Part shown: positions 28,880 through 37,596 of the stretch, in pieces
Position numbering within the stretch: position 1 is the stretch's first letter
Layout of the letters: each line of letters starts with the position of its first letter
DNA from: Roseivivax sediminis
GTDB lineage: Bacteria > Pseudomonadota > Alphaproteobacteria > Rhodobacterales > Rhodobacteraceae
DNA length: 64,000 nt
Reading direction: 5' to 3'
NCBI RefSeq assembly: GCF_900112685.1
Contig: NZ_FOMS01000010.1
Coordinates: forward strand, 167,406-231,405
Made by a program: the position numbers and the translations under genes
The notes under the pieces: model-generated
Told to the model about the DNA's origin: nothing
The model's input: only the letters and a program-made list of their open reading frames with translations
Database searches by the model: none

Positions 28880-29449
28880 TTACGGGTCGATCCAGCCGAT
28901 ATTGCCGTCGTCGCGGCGGTAGACGACGTTCACGCCGTCCTTCTTTTCGTTCCGGAACACCAGCACGGGGGCGCCGGCCAGCTCCATCTGCATCACCGCT
29001 TCCCCAACGGACAACGACGGGATCTTCGTCTCCATCTCTGCCACGATGATGGGCTGGAGCGTGTCCGGCTCTGCCGTGTCATCCGCTCCGTCCTCGGTGC
29101 CGGCGAGGATATACGAGGATGCGCCCATCAGTTCAACAGGAGTCGTCCGCTCCTTGTGATGATCCTTCAGGCGCCGCTTGTAGCGGCGGAGCTGCTTGTC
29201 CATTTTCTCGGCGCAGGCCTCGAACGCGGCATAGATTTCGGTCGCTTTTGCCTTCGCGGTGCAGTTCAGACCGGTGGACAGGTGCACGACCGCCTCGCAG
29301 ACATGTTCATGCCCGGACTTGGAGAAGATCACGTTGGCGTCGGTCGGGCGCCCGGCATACTTCTCCAGCATCGCCGAAAGCTCGGTCTCGACATGTGTCT
29401 GCAGCGCAGCGCCGATGTCGATCTGTTTGCCCGTGATCTGGTAGTGCAT
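28880..29449 (-). CDS. hpf: long-form ribosome hibernation promoting factor
   Basis: A 189-residue long HPF. The N-terminal S30AE domain ('YQITGKQIDIGAALQTHVE', core 'GKQIDIGAALQTHV') is followed by a linker and the C-terminal dimerisation domain ('KIPSLSVGEAVMQMELAGAPVLVF', core 'SVGEAVMQMELAG'). It binds the 30S decoding site and drives formation of inactive 100S ribosomes in stationary phase. The ATG at 29449 follows GGGGAG. The frame is open upstream, but homologues begin at 'MHYQITGK'. A candidate promoter lies about 185 bases upstream. Confidence 0.94.
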   Translation of the reverse strand: MHYQITGKQIDIGAALQTHVETELSAMLEKYAGRPTDANVIFSKSGHEHVCEAVVHLSTGLNCTAKAKATEIYAAFEACAEKMDKQLRRYKRRLKDHHKERTTPVELMGASSYILAGTEDGADDTAEPDTLQPIIVAEMETKIPSLSVGEAVMQMELAGAPVLVFRNEKKDGVNVVYRRDDGNIGWIDP

Positions 29450-29631
29450 GAGGACTCCCCTTTCATTTGTAAGCCCGAGGCGACGCCGCACGTGCCATGG
29501 CGGCAACCTGCCGGGTCGCTCGGGTCGGGAAACACGATGCCGCGCCGCAGTCCGCGCCGTTCATTGCCGCGGCCCCGATCGCTCGGGGATGGGAACGGAA
29601 GCCTGTGCGAATACGCGACGTCATGGCAGAT

Positions 29632-29661
29632 ATTTGAGGCAAGAACCGCGCCCGGTGTCAA
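29632..29661 (-). promoter_or_regulatory. candidate promoter of hpf-ptsN
   Basis: On the minus strand TTGACA (29656-29661), an 18-base spacer and TCAAAT (29632-29637) make a fair sigma-70-type promoter, about 185 bases before hpf. The -35 box is perfect and the -10 matches four of six positions. Confidence 0.4.
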
Positions 29662-29798
29662 ACGAATCCCGTGGCCGATTTGTGGAAAAGCGCATACCTC
29701 ACAGGGGCCCGAAGGCGCCCGTGGCGACGACGCGCCGGCCGCCACCGGCACTGTCGGCAGGCGCGCGCGCAAGGGTCCGAGGGACCGGCGCTTCCGCG

Positions 29799-29816
29799 CT
29801 TTCAAGACCTTGAAAG
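29799..29816. repeat. CTTTCAAG-AC-CTTGAAAG palindrome after lptB
   Basis: Two perfect 8-base arms around two bases, 18 bases beyond the lptB stop. It has no T-run. It could be an operator or an mRNA end hairpin. Confidence 0.4.
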
Positions 29817-29833
29817 ATCGCCCCCGCGACCGG

Positions 29834-30610
29834 TCAGCCGAAGCGGAAGCTGTCGCCGAGATAGACGCGGCGCACGTTCTCGTTCCGAACCACCTCTTCC
29901 GGCGTGCCGGACATGAGCACCTGGCCGTCATGCAGGATGTAGGCGCGATCGACGATCTCCAGCGTCTCGCGGACGTTGTGGTCGGTGATCAGCACCCCGA
30001 TGCCGCGCTTCTTGAGGTCGGCCACCAACCCGCGGATGTCGCCGACGCTGATCGGATCGACCCCGGCGAAGGGTTCGTCCAGCAGCAGGTACTTGGGATC
30101 GGCGGCAAGGCAGCGCGCGATCTCCACCCGCCGCCGCTCACCACCCGACAGCGCCAGCGCCGGAGCGCGGCGCAGATGCTCTATGGAGAACTCGCTCAGA
30201 AGCTCTTCAAGCCGGCGCCGGCGCTTGTGCGCTGTGTCGGTGCTGATCTCCAGGATGGAGGCGATGTTGTCCTGCACCGACAGGCCGCGGAAGATCGACA
30301 TCTCCTGCGGCAGGTAGCCGATCCCCATCCGCGCGCGGCGGTACATCGGCAGATAGGTCGCATCCTGCCCGTCGATGAGCACCTGCCCGCCCTCGGGGTT
30401 CAAGAGACCGGCGATGGCGTAGAAGCTTGTGGTCTTGCCCGACCCGTTGGGTCCGAGCAGCGCCACGACCTCCCCACGGTCGAGCGTGATCGACACGTCG
30501 CGGATCACCACCTTCTTGCGGTAGCTCTTGCGCAGGTGCCGTACCTGAAGCCCGGGCGGGCCTTCGGCGACGCTCAGCCGCCCCGGTTCGCCTGCCGGCC
30601 GCGCGTCCAT
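29834..30610 (-). CDS. lptB: LPS export ABC transporter ATP-binding protein LptB
   Basis: A 258-residue ATPase. Walker A is 'GPNGSGKT' at residues 53-60, the signature '[13 protein letters not shown]', Walker B '[13 protein letters not shown]' and the switch His in '[11 protein letters not shown]'. LptB with LptF/LptG extracts lipopolysaccharide from the inner membrane and drives it along the Lpt bridge. The ATG at 30610 lies two bases past the lptA stop, so the two are co-translated. About 20 residues before the ABC domain have no equivalent in E. coli LptB. Confidence 0.96.
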   Translation of the reverse strand: MDARPAGEPGRLSVAEGPPGLQVRHLRKSYRKKVVIRDVSITLDRGEVVALLGPNGSGKTTSFYAIAGLLNPEGGQVLIDGQDATYLPMYRRARMGIGYLPQEMSIFRGLSVQDNIASILEISTDTAHKRRRRLEELLSEFSIEHLRRAPALALSGGERRRVEIARCLAADPKYLLLDEPFAGVDPISVGDIRGLVADLKKRGIGVLITDHNVRETLEIVDRAYILHDGQVLMSGTPEEVVRNENVRRVYLGDSFRFG

Positions 30611-30611
30611 G

Positions 30612-31112
30612 TCACTGCGGCCCGCCGCCTTCGGCGTCCTGCGGCTGCAGTACCGTGCGTACCCGGCCCGCCATCTGCGCGCGCCCGCTGTCGAGATCGA
30701 CCACCATACGTTCGGAGGTGAGGGCGTTCTCACCCTGGGTCAAGAGCACGCTGCCCGTCATCTCCACCGTTCCGGCGTCGATGTCGTAATCGGCGCGCTC
30801 GGCTTCGGCCGCTTCGTCACCCGACACAAGCGTTACGCCGCCCGTCGCCTCCAGCCGCTGGATGCGGCCGGCGCCCTCTCCATAGACGACAAGCACGCGC
30901 GGGGCCGACAGGCGCATCTCGCCCTGCCCGATCACCACGCTGCCGGTATAGAGCGCGGTGCCCTCGGACTGGTCGACTTCGAGGTTGTCGGCGCTGATCT
31001 CCACCGGAAGGGAACTGTCCTGCCGCATTCCGCCGAAGGCGACGCTGGTGCCCTGGCCCGCGGCCGGCACGGCCGCAAGCAGCGCAGCGGCGAAAGTCAG
31101 CACGCGGAACAT
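30612..31112 (-). CDS. lptA: LPS transport periplasmic protein LptA
   Basis: A 166-residue periplasmic protein with a signal peptide ending near 'AAVPAAGQ' (about residues 13-20). The OstA/LptA beta-jellyroll follows ('[25 protein letters not shown]', core '[14 protein letters not shown]'). LptA monomers bridge LptC to LptD and carry lipopolysaccharide across the periplasm. It sits between lptC (19 bases) and lptB in one operon. Confidence 0.93.
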   Translation of the reverse strand: MFRVLTFAAALLAAVPAAGQGTSVAFGGMRQDSSLPVEISADNLEVDQSEGTALYTGSVVIGQGEMRLSAPRVLVVYGEGAGRIQRLEATGGVTLVSGDEAAEAERADYDIDAGTVEMTGSVLLTQGENALTSERMVVDLDSGRAQMAGRVRTVLQPQDAEGGGPQ

Positions 31113-31131
31113 GGCGAACCCCCTGATGATC

Positions 31132-31746
31132 TCACGGCTCGTATACCACGTCGACGCCGCCCGTGAAGAGCAGCCTGACATCGCCGGGCCGCGCACCTTC
31201 GGACCCGGTTTCCTCGATGCGCAGCCGTCCGGCCTCGATGGTGCCGGCCGGTCCTTCGCCGCGAACCGCGCCGCCGCTTTGCGCCTCGATCCGGGTCATC
31301 GCCGCGGTCAGGCTGTCGGTGGTCAGGCGGTAGCCCTGGCTGCTCGTGATCGTGACACCGCCCGACAACTGAACCTCGTCATCGGAATCGCGCAGGCGCG
31401 CGTCGGGCGCGGCCAGATCGATGCGACTGCCGTCCTCGAACGCCATGGCAGCTTCCAGCGTCTCGGCACGGATCTGGCCCTCGGCCTCTGGATCGGGGCG
31501 TGCGCGTGCCGCAGTCAGCGTCACGCTCGCGCCGGAGTCCGTCGTTCCGGAATAGCGCGGGTCCGTCACCATCTGGGACGCGCGCCCGGCGAGGTCGCGC
31601 GCGGTGGCGACCGGGATGTTCGCCGTCGGGTCTGCGTTGCGGGCGAACAGGAAGATGGTCGACAGAAGGCCCAGCGCGACCAGCGGCAGCAGAAGCTTCA
31701 GCCAAGACACGATCCGCGAATACGAGCCGGGAGAACGTGCCGCCAT
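31132..31746 (-). CDS. lptC: LPS export protein LptC
   Basis: A 204-residue single-pass inner-membrane protein. The helix is at about residues 16-36 ('LKLLLPLVALGLLSTIFLF'), then a periplasmic jellyroll with repeating turns ('ETLEAAMAFEDGSRIDLAAPDARL', core 'MAFEDGSRIDLAAPDA'). It receives lipopolysaccharide from LptBFG and hands it to LptA. The ATG at 31746 has GAGG five bases upstream; a TTG at 31767 gives a longer form with a poor site. It lies seven bases after rnd. Confidence 0.9.
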   Translation of the reverse strand: MAARSPGSYSRIVSWLKLLLPLVALGLLSTIFLFARNADPTANIPVATARDLAGRASQMVTDPRYSGTTDSGASVTLTAARARPDPEAEGQIRAETLEAAMAFEDGSRIDLAAPDARLRDSDDEVQLSGGVTITSSQGYRLTTDSLTAAMTRIEAQSGGAVRGEGPAGTIEAGRLRIEETGSEGARPGDVRLLFTGGVDVVYEP

Positions 31747-31753
31747 CGCTACC

Positions 31754-32368
31754 TCAGGAATGCGCAAATATGTCAGTGCCCGGCCAACCGGCCAGGTCGA
31801 GCCTCGCGCGCATGGGCAGGAAATCGAAACACGCCTGCGCCATCTCCATCCGGCCCTCGCGCTTCAGCATCTCGAAGAGCGCATCACGCAGCCGGTGCAG
31901 GTACAGCACATCGGACGCGGCGTAATCGAGTTGCGCCTCGCTCAGTACCGGCGCGCCCCAGTCGGAGCTTTGCTGTTGCTTGGAGATGTCGACACCGATG
32001 AGTTCCTGAAGCAGCGCCTTCAGCCCGTGGCGGTCGGTATAGGTGCGCACGAGGCGGCTGGCGATCTTGGTGCAGGCCACCGGCGCGGTCAGCGCCCCGA
32101 AGGTGTGATAGAGCACCGCGATATCGAACCGTCCGAAATGGAAGAGCTTCAGCACCGCCGGATCGGTCAGCAGCCGCTCGAGGTTGGGCGCCGCGGTCTG
32201 GCCCCTGGCGATCTGCACCATGTGCGCATCGCCGTCGCCGCCCGAGAGCTGCACCACGCACAGCCGGTCGCGGTGCGGGTCGAGCCCCATCGTTTCGCAA
32301 TCGATCGCCACCTCTGGCCCGAGATCGAGATCGTCGGGCAGATCGCCCTTGTGCAGATGGTTCGCCAT
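31754..32368 (-). CDS. rnd: ribonuclease D, short exonuclease-only form
   Basis: A 204-residue DEDD 3'-5' exonuclease. D23 and E25 ('AIDCETMGLDP'), the second Asp in 'FHFGRFDIAVL' and 'YAASDVLYLHRL' mark the active site. There is no HRDC domain, as is usual for the short alphaproteobacterial form. It trims stable RNA 3' ends. It heads the lptC-lptA-lptB run on the minus strand. Confidence 0.93.
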   Translation of the reverse strand: MANHLHKGDLPDDLDLGPEVAIDCETMGLDPHRDRLCVVQLSGGDGDAHMVQIARGQTAAPNLERLLTDPAVLKLFHFGRFDIAVLYHTFGALTAPVACTKIASRLVRTYTDRHGLKALLQELIGVDISKQQQSSDWGAPVLSEAQLDYAASDVLYLHRLRDALFEMLKREGRMEMAQACFDFLPMRARLDLAGWPGTDIFAHS

Positions 32369-33271
32369 GTCGCCCCCGAGGCCGTGTTCCGGTGCTGCGT
32401 CCGGGGCACATAGACAGGCCGGTGGTTTGTGGCAAGGCAGGCGCTTGCGGGGCCGGTGCGGAAATGCGGCGCAACGCGCCACGATTCACCCCCCGAAAGC
32501 GTCCCGATTCGGTAGAAATGTGGCGCCCTGCGCTCGGCCCTCGCCCGTTCAAGTCCCAAAAAATGCCCCTTTGAAACATTTGCGGCAGATCGCGCACAGC
32601 CCTGGCGTGTCCTTGCCGGGCTCGACGGCCCGGGCACAGGGACGCTGCTGTCATCACCAGAGACAGCGCAGACCGCCGCCGCGGGCCGGGGAAACTGTTT
32701 CCGCCATACGCACAAATCGGCACGCACCACACCCCGCGCCACCCAGGACCATCGACCTGATCGGGACAATACATGCATTTTCGTCGCATATTCCCGTGTG
32801 CGCCGTCAGCCCGCTCCGGCACCGCAGCTCATTGTTTCCATCCAAGCGAAACCTGCGGGGATCACGGCGCCTGCGCTTCGCTGCGCTCCACCGCCTCGCG
32901 AGCCGCGAATGCCGCCGCACCTCAACGCCGAGACCGTGGGCACAAATGCAAGCAGAAGGTGTAACTTCGTGAGCCAAGTTGACTAAATTACGCCATATTT
33001 GCACAAAGCCATCATCGAGCGGTGAACCACAAAAAAGACGCAATGGACTTCACGGCACTCAGGGGGCTGGTGCCTTTCTTGTTTGGAGTGGGTGCGGACA
33101 GGACCTGACGCAAAGGCACATCAGAGCCTGAGGGCTTCATGACTTCGCGACGCCGAACGGCCTCCGGCCGCCCGCCGCATGACCTGCGGCGAACGGAGAG
33201 CTGCGGCCTCGGCCAGCCTGCGACACGGGACCACGGCGCGCCTGCCCCTGCTGCCTCTGGAGGGCGGATCC
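32369..33271. other. 903-base intergenic region between rnd and the sugar transferase gene
   Basis: No convincing gene is present; the short open frames lack ribosome sites and biased codon use. Bases about 32965-33050 are clearly more AT-rich than the surroundings and include TTGACT at about 32979, a reasonable place for the sugar-transferase promoter. The length suggests an undetected regulatory region or small RNA, but no specific structure could be supported. Confidence 0.5.
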
Positions 33272-33964
33272 GTGACGTTACAATTCAGACCGCAGAACGC
33301 GGTCACCGCAGATTTCGACCCGCTGATCGCCGACGTTCTGGCCCCAGCGCCGTCGACATTCTTCTATCGCGACGCGCTGAAACGCGCGCTGGACATCGCG
33401 CTGGTGCTGCTCGCCGCGCTGCCGGTGCTCCTGGTTCTTCTGCCGATCTGCGCGATCATCATGCTGGACGGTGCATCGCCGTTCTACCGGCAGAAGCGTC
33501 TCGGCCAGAACGGCCGGGTCTTCCGCATGTGGAAGCTGCGCAGCATGGTCGTCGATGCCGACAGCAAGCTCGAGAGCTATCTCGATGCCAACCCGGCTGC
33601 GCGGCTTGAATGGACCGTGGCGCAGAAGCTGCGGCACGACCCCCGGATCACGCGGATCGGCCGGGTCATCCGAAAGACCTCTCTCGACGAGCTGCCGCAA
33701 CTGTGGAACGTGTTGCGGGGGGACATGTCGCTGGTGGGGCCGCGACCGATGATGGAAAACCAGCGGGAGATCTATCCCGGCACCGCCTACTACGCCCTTC
33801 GCCCCGGTATCACCGGGTACTGGCAGACCTCCTCGCGCAACGAGTCGAGCTTTGCCGAGCGTGCCGGCTTCGATCACGCCTATCTGCGCGACGTGTCCTT
33901 CGGCACCGACCTGTCGGTGCTGCTGCGGACGGTGCGCGTCGTCATCGTCGGCACCGGCTGCTGA
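33272..33964 (+). CDS. polyprenyl-phosphate sugar-1-phosphate transferase (bacterial sugar transferase)
   Basis: A 230-residue monotopic membrane enzyme of the bacterial sugar transferase family. One hydrophobic segment (about residues 34-56) is followed by 'FYRQKRLGQNGRVFRMWKLRSM' (core 'QKRLGQNGRVFRMWKLRSM'), 'KTSLDELPQLWNVLRGDMSLVGPRP' (core 'SLDELPQLWNVLRGDMSLVG') and 'LRPGITGYWQTSSRNE'. These enzymes load the first sugar onto undecaprenyl phosphate and start exopolysaccharide or O-antigen repeats. GGAGGG precedes the GTG at 33272; the longer open frame upstream has no support. It stands alone, 5 kb from the main glycan cluster, but may prime the same polymer. Confidence 0.92.
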   Translation: MTLQFRPQNAVTADFDPLIADVLAPAPSTFFYRDALKRALDIALVLLAALPVLLVLLPICAIIMLDGASPFYRQKRLGQNGRVFRMWKLRSMVVDADSKLESYLDANPAARLEWTVAQKLRHDPRITRIGRVIRKTSLDELPQLWNVLRGDMSLVGPRPMMENQREIYPGTAYYALRPGITGYWQTSSRNESSFAERAGFDHAYLRDVSFGTDLSVLLRTVRVVIVGTGC

Positions 33965-33986
33965 GTCCCGGCCCCGCGCGCGCCGG

Positions 33987-34535
33987 TCAGGTCCGGCGCG
34001 CCTCCGCCTCGCGGCGCAGGTCGCTCATCAGCGTATCGATCAGCCGGGCGCCGGTCTCGTCGTTGAGCCGGCCGTCCTCCGTCCATTTCTGCGCGGTCTG
34101 ACGCACGAAGACCTCGGGCCCCGGTAGCAGCCGCGGCCGGAACGGGTTGAGGCAGAGCCGCGCCATGTTCTGCGCCCGCTCGCCACCGGCCATGCCGGCC
34201 GCCGCCGACATCAGTGCCACCGGCGTGTCGCGCCACGGATTGCCCTCCGTCCGACTGATCCACTCCAGCGCATTCTTCAGCACCGCCGACATCCCCTTGT
34301 TGTATTCCGGCGTGCAGACGATCACCGCGTCCGCCTGCCCCACCAGGTCCGCCAACGCCTGCACCTTCGGCGGGATGCCCTCCGCCTCCACGTCTCCGTC
34401 ATAGAGCGGCAGGTCGAGGTCCGCGACCTCGAACCGCGCGGGGCCGAAGCGGCGCGCGGCCTCATGCATCAGCATCCGGTTCGTAGAGGCCGCGCGCAGT
34501 GCGCCGCAGAGGCCCACAAGGGTCAGATCGGTCAT
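33987..34535 (-). CDS. NADPH-dependent FMN reductase family protein
   Basis: A 182-residue flavodoxin-fold protein. The FMN phosphate loop is 'GALRAASTNRML' near residues 11-22, and 'PEYNKGMSAVLKNALEW' near 81-97 is the family signature. Members (ChrR/YieF/SsuE type) reduce flavins, quinones, chromate or azo dyes; which applies is unknown. The start ATG at 34535 gives the usual family length. It is convergent with the sugar transferase. Confidence 0.9.
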   Translation of the reverse strand: MTDLTLVGLCGALRAASTNRMLMHEAARRFGPARFEVADLDLPLYDGDVEAEGIPPKVQALADLVGQADAVIVCTPEYNKGMSAVLKNALEWISRTEGNPWRDTPVALMSAAAGMAGGERAQNMARLCLNPFRPRLLPGPEVFVRQTAQKWTEDGRLNDETGARLIDTLMSDLRREAEARRT

Positions 34536-34616
34536 GCGAAGTCGTCTCCCGCCGTGATGTCGTTCGGTGCGGGACATGGCCCGGAGGCACGCCGCTTCAA
34601 GGTGCGGCGACGCAGA

Positions 34617-34648
34617 CGAAAAACGCCGCGGCCCCGGGCCGCGGCGTT
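34617..34648 (-). terminator. terminator of the OmpA-family lipoprotein gene
   Basis: AACGCCGCGGCC (34622-34633) and GGCCGCGGCGTT (34637-34648) form a perfect 12-bp stem with a CCG loop. On the minus strand it runs into TTTTT. It lies 27 bases after the stop. Confidence 0.85.
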
Positions 34649-34674
34649 CGTTTCCGTATCGGTGGCGGACGCGA

Positions 34675-35343
34675 TCAGGCGTTCGGCAGGACCACGATCT
34701 CCACACGGCGGTTCTGCTGCCGGCCCTCGGGCGTGAGGTTGGAGGCGACGGGCTGATCCTCGCCGCGGCCGATGGCGCGCACGCGGCTCGAGGACACACC
34801 GTTGGCGATCAGAATTCCCGACACGGCCTGCGCGCGACGCTGCGACAGTTCGTAGTTGTACGACGCATCGCCGGTATTGTCGGTGTGGCCGATGACCTGC
34901 ACGGTCTGGTTCGGGTACTGCGACAGGTTGCCGGCCACGGCGCGCAGGTCGCCCTGGATCGACGGCGAAACCTGGGCGCTGTCGGTGGCGAACAGGATGT
35001 TCTGCGGCAGCGTCACGACCAGCCGGTCGCCGGTGTTGCGCACGTCGATCTGGCTGTTGCCGACCGAGTTGCGCAGTTCCGCCGCCTGCTTGTCGAGTTC
35101 GTTGCCGACTAGCGCGCCGGCACCGCCGCCGATGACAGCGCCTGCGGCCGCGTTGCGGCGGCGTTCCTCGGGATCGTTGCCCATCAGGGCGCCCGCGGCG
35201 GCACCGACGCCGGCGCCGATCAGCGCGCCCGACTGGGTGTTGCGGCGCGGGTTGTTCGGGTCGTTCAGCCCGCCCGTTTCGGTACAGGCCGCCACGGCGA
35301 GCAGCGCTGCCGATGCGAAGAGAATGGGTCTGGCTCGGAACAT
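34675..35343 (-). CDS. OmpA-family lipoprotein (YiaD-like)
   Basis: A 222-residue outer-membrane lipoprotein. The lipobox 'LAVAAC' puts the lipidated Cys near residue 20. A glycine-zipper segment follows ('GALIGAGVGAAAGALMG', 'GAVIGGGAGALVG') and then a C-terminal OmpA peptidoglycan-binding domain ('VIGHTDNTGDASYNYELSQRRA', core 'GHTDNTGDASYNYELSQRRA'). It anchors the outer membrane to the wall. A 17-base palindrome and TATAAA lie upstream, and a strong terminator follows. Confidence 0.92.
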   Translation of the reverse strand: MFRARPILFASAALLAVAACTETGGLNDPNNPRRNTQSGALIGAGVGAAAGALMGNDPEERRRNAAAGAVIGGGAGALVGNELDKQAAELRNSVGNSQIDVRNTGDRLVVTLPQNILFATDSAQVSPSIQGDLRAVAGNLSQYPNQTVQVIGHTDNTGDASYNYELSQRRAQAVSGILIANGVSSSRVRAIGRGEDQPVASNLTPEGRQQNRRVEIVVLPNA

Positions 35344-35416
35344 GGGATGTGCCTCGTTCTGTTATCGCGTCACCCGCGAACCGGCGGGATCGCCCATCTT
35401 TATAGAGACCGGGCGT

Positions 35417-35433
35417 TTGTCATGCGATGACAA
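35417..35433 (-). promoter_or_regulatory. 17-base palindrome upstream of the OmpA lipoprotein gene
   Basis: TTGTCAT-GCG-ATGACAA is a perfect inverted repeat. TATAAA for the minus strand lies 14 bases further along (35398-35403 region), so the palindrome covers about the -35 position. This is an operator-like arrangement for an unnamed regulator. Confidence 0.4.
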
Positions 35434-35488
35434 CCGCCAAAACGTCGGCAAAGTTCCGCTGACAGGGTTGAAATCACGCCGGCGGCCC

Positions 35489-36340
35489 TCAGGCGTCGTG
35501 GCGCGCGGCCTCCCAGGCGAGGATCGCGCGCTTGACCGGCAGCCCCCAATGGTAGCCGCCGAGCCCGCCGGACTTGCGCAGCGCCCGGTGGCAGGGAATC
35601 AGGAAGCTGACCGGATTGCGTCCGACGGCAGTGCCCACCGCGCGCACCGCCCCGGGATGGCCGATGGCGGCGGCGATCTCCGAATAGGTGGTCACCTGGC
35701 CCGATGGGATCTGCATCAGCGCCTCCCACACCTTGATCTGGAACGGTGCTCCGATCAGGAAGAGCGGCGTCGGCTCCGTCCCGGCGCCGAAGGCCGACAT
35801 CACCCAGGGGCGCAGCCGGGCGGGGTCTTCGGTTAAGGCGGCAAGCGGCCAGCGGCCCGAGAGATCGGCGAAGACCGCGTCCTCCCCGGATTCGGAGGCG
35901 AAGGCGATACCGCAGATCCCGCGATCCGTTCCGGTCACGAGCGCCGGGCCGAACGGGCTGTCGAACCAGCCCCAGCTTATCGTCAGCCCCTCGCCCGCCC
36001 TGGCCCATTCGCCGGGGCTCATCGCCTCCCATCGCAGGAACAGATCGTGCAGGCGCGAGGAACCCGACAGACCGGTCGCGTGCGCCGTCTCCAGCGTGGT
36101 GAATCGCTCCCGCAGCAGCGCCTTGGCATGGCCGAGCGTGAGGTATTGCTGGTAGCGCTTCGGGCTGACCCCCGCCCATTCGGAAAAGACGCGCTGGAAA
36201 TGTGCCGGGCTCATCTGCATCGCGGCGGCAAGATCGTCGAGCCGGGCCTGCGGGCCCATGCCGTCGATCAGGTCGATGGCCCGGCGCATGACCTCGAAAT
36301 GATAGCTGCGGCGGTCTGCGATCGGGGTCTGGTCGGTCAT
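35489..36340 (-). CDS. Ada-type AraC regulator/methylated-DNA-protein cysteine methyltransferase
   Basis: A 283-residue two-domain protein. An AraC helix-turn-helix region fills about residues 10-105 ('MQMSPAHFQRVFSEWAGVSPKRYQQY', core 'SPAHFQRVFSEWAG'). An Ogt-type methyltransferase follows, with the alkyl-accepting Cys at residue 250 in 'FLIPCHRAL'. The N-terminal zinc/methylphosphotriester domain of E. coli Ada is absent, so it cannot sense phosphotriesters the same way, but can still take methyl from O6-methylguanine. This shorter form is common in alphaproteobacteria. It belongs functionally with alkB at 16626. Confidence 0.92.
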   Translation of the reverse strand: MTDQTPIADRRSYHFEVMRRAIDLIDGMGPQARLDDLAAAMQMSPAHFQRVFSEWAGVSPKRYQQYLTLGHAKALLRERFTTLETAHATGLSGSSRLHDLFLRWEAMSPGEWARAGEGLTISWGWFDSPFGPALVTGTDRGICGIAFASESGEDAVFADLSGRWPLAALTEDPARLRPWVMSAFGAGTEPTPLFLIGAPFQIKVWEALMQIPSGQVTTYSEIAAAIGHPGAVRAVGTAVGRNPVSFLIPCHRALRKSGGLGGYHWGLPVKRAILAWEAARHDA

Positions 36341-36443
36341 CTCTGTGGCCTGCTGGCTGTTCTGAGACCCAAGGTAGAAGACGCGCCGCCCTCGCGCGAC
36401 CCGGATCTTGCGCCTTCGTGGCGGCTCCGCGCACGTCGCGGCG

Positions 36444-36458
36444 TTAACTTCGCGTTTA
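36444..36458 (+). promoter_or_regulatory. CtrA-like site before the small lipoprotein gene
   Basis: TTAA-CTTCGCG-TTTA matches the CtrA consensus TTAA-N7-TTAA at seven of eight positions, 26 bases before the ATG at 36484. Such sites occur by chance, so this is only a candidate. Confidence 0.3.
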
Positions 36459-36483
36459 CCGCTCTCGTTCCACCAATGTTCCC

Positions 36484-36921
36484 ATGCCGTATCATGTCAT
36501 TGTGTTGGTGTTCGTGTTGACCGGTTCGGCCGCCTGCACCCTGCCGGGGCCGGGCATGTACGGCGCCCCTCCGACCCGCGTGTCGGAGGGGCAATCGACG
36601 TTTCTCCTGCGCCGCCAGGGAAACGAGGTGGAGGCGATCCGCACCAGCGTGGAGATCCTGCCGTCCCGCGCCGCCGTATCAGGCCGCGCCGGTCTCGCGG
36701 TGCGGCGCGTCACCGGGTGCGACATCGCGTGGATGCGCGGGGACGCGGCGCTCCTGCGGATGGGGCTCGATTGCGGCGAAGGCGCGCTGCTGCCGCCGGG
36801 CCGCCCCGAACTGGATTGCGACGTGATCGACGAGATCACGGCCACCGGCGCGGTCTACACAGAATTGGCGATTCGGTGCGGCGCCCTCTCCGGCAGCGCC
36901 TGGCGCCCGGCCGAGCGATGA
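36484..36921 (+). CDS. small lipoprotein, unknown function
   Basis: A 145-residue protein with a short signal peptide and lipobox 'LTGSAAC' (Cys at about residue 18), followed by a Pro/Gly-rich stretch. The mature part has three further Cys ('VTGCDIAW', 'GLDCGEGA', 'LDCDVIDE', and 'IRCGALSG'), which could form disulfides in the periplasm. No domain is recognised. It is convergent with the GNAT gene, five bases apart. Confidence 0.65.
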   Translation: MPYHVIVLVFVLTGSAACTLPGPGMYGAPPTRVSEGQSTFLLRRQGNEVEAIRTSVEILPSRAAVSGRAGLAVRRVTGCDIAWMRGDAALLRMGLDCGEGALLPPGRPELDCDVIDEITATGAVYTELAIRCGALSGSAWRPAER

Positions 36922-36926
36922 TGCAA

Positions 36927-37403
36927 TCAGCGCGGCACTGCGCCTTCCGCCGGCAGCGGTTTTTCGAAGAACACGCTCGACCCGTTGGCGACATAGGCGC
37001 CGAAAGGCCCGCGCTGCCGATAGCCGCACCTGTCGTACAGCGCCGAGGCCGCGAAGAGCTTGTTGCCCGTTTCAAGCCGGATCAGCAGCAGCCCGTCAGC
37101 TTCCGCGCGCGCCTCGGCATGAGCCAGAAGCTTCTGGCCCAGTCCGAGGCCGCGCGCTTCCGGCGCGACGAAGAGCGATTTCAATTCCCCGTACCCGTCA
37201 TGCCGCTTGAGCGCGACGCAACCTAGGAGCGCGCCTTCTGCCTCCGCCCCGAAGAACGTCACGTCCGGGACCGCCAGCGCCTCCGCGTCGAGATAGTGAT
37301 TCTCGTCAGCCGGGAAGAGTGTCCGCATCAGCGCCTGGCTGGCCTGCAGCAGCAACCGGGCCTCCGGCGCGAGCGGGGAAATCTCCCGAATGGTCACAGA
37401 CAT
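36927..37403 (-). CDS. GNAT-family N-acetyltransferase
   Basis: A 158-residue GNAT protein. The acetyl-CoA loop is 'VAPEARGLGLGQKLLAHAEARA' with the R-G-x-G-L-G core at about residues 84-92. Substrate-side features are 'LKRHDGYGELKSLFV'. Relatives act on small amines, amino acids or protein N-termini; the substrate here is unknown. It is divergent from smc across 193 bases. Confidence 0.88.
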   Translation of the reverse strand: MSVTIREISPLAPEARLLLQASQALMRTLFPADENHYLDAEALAVPDVTFFGAEAEGALLGCVALKRHDGYGELKSLFVAPEARGLGLGQKLLAHAEARAEADGLLLIRLETGNKLFAASALYDRCGYRQRGPFGAYVANGSSVFFEKPLPAEGAVPR

Positions 37404-37596
37404 GACGAATCTCCTGACCGACGCTGATATTTCAGAGATTTAACACCACGTCGCATCCGTCAAGGCAGCAATAAGTAGCGAATGATCCAATATCTTGTGG
37501 ATAGATGCCTTGCTCGCTCCATATCCTGACGAAAGCCTTTGACATGACCCAAGATCGGTCGGCAGATTGCCGGTAAGGCAGGTCGAGGCACACGCG

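Larger units (their letters stand above)
29450..29833. other. 384-base gap between lptB and hpf
   Basis: No gene was found here. In many alphaproteobacteria this slot holds rpoN. It contains the candidate hpf promoter (29632-29661), an 18-base palindrome (29799-29816) and otherwise unremarkable GC-rich DNA. Confidence 0.6.
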
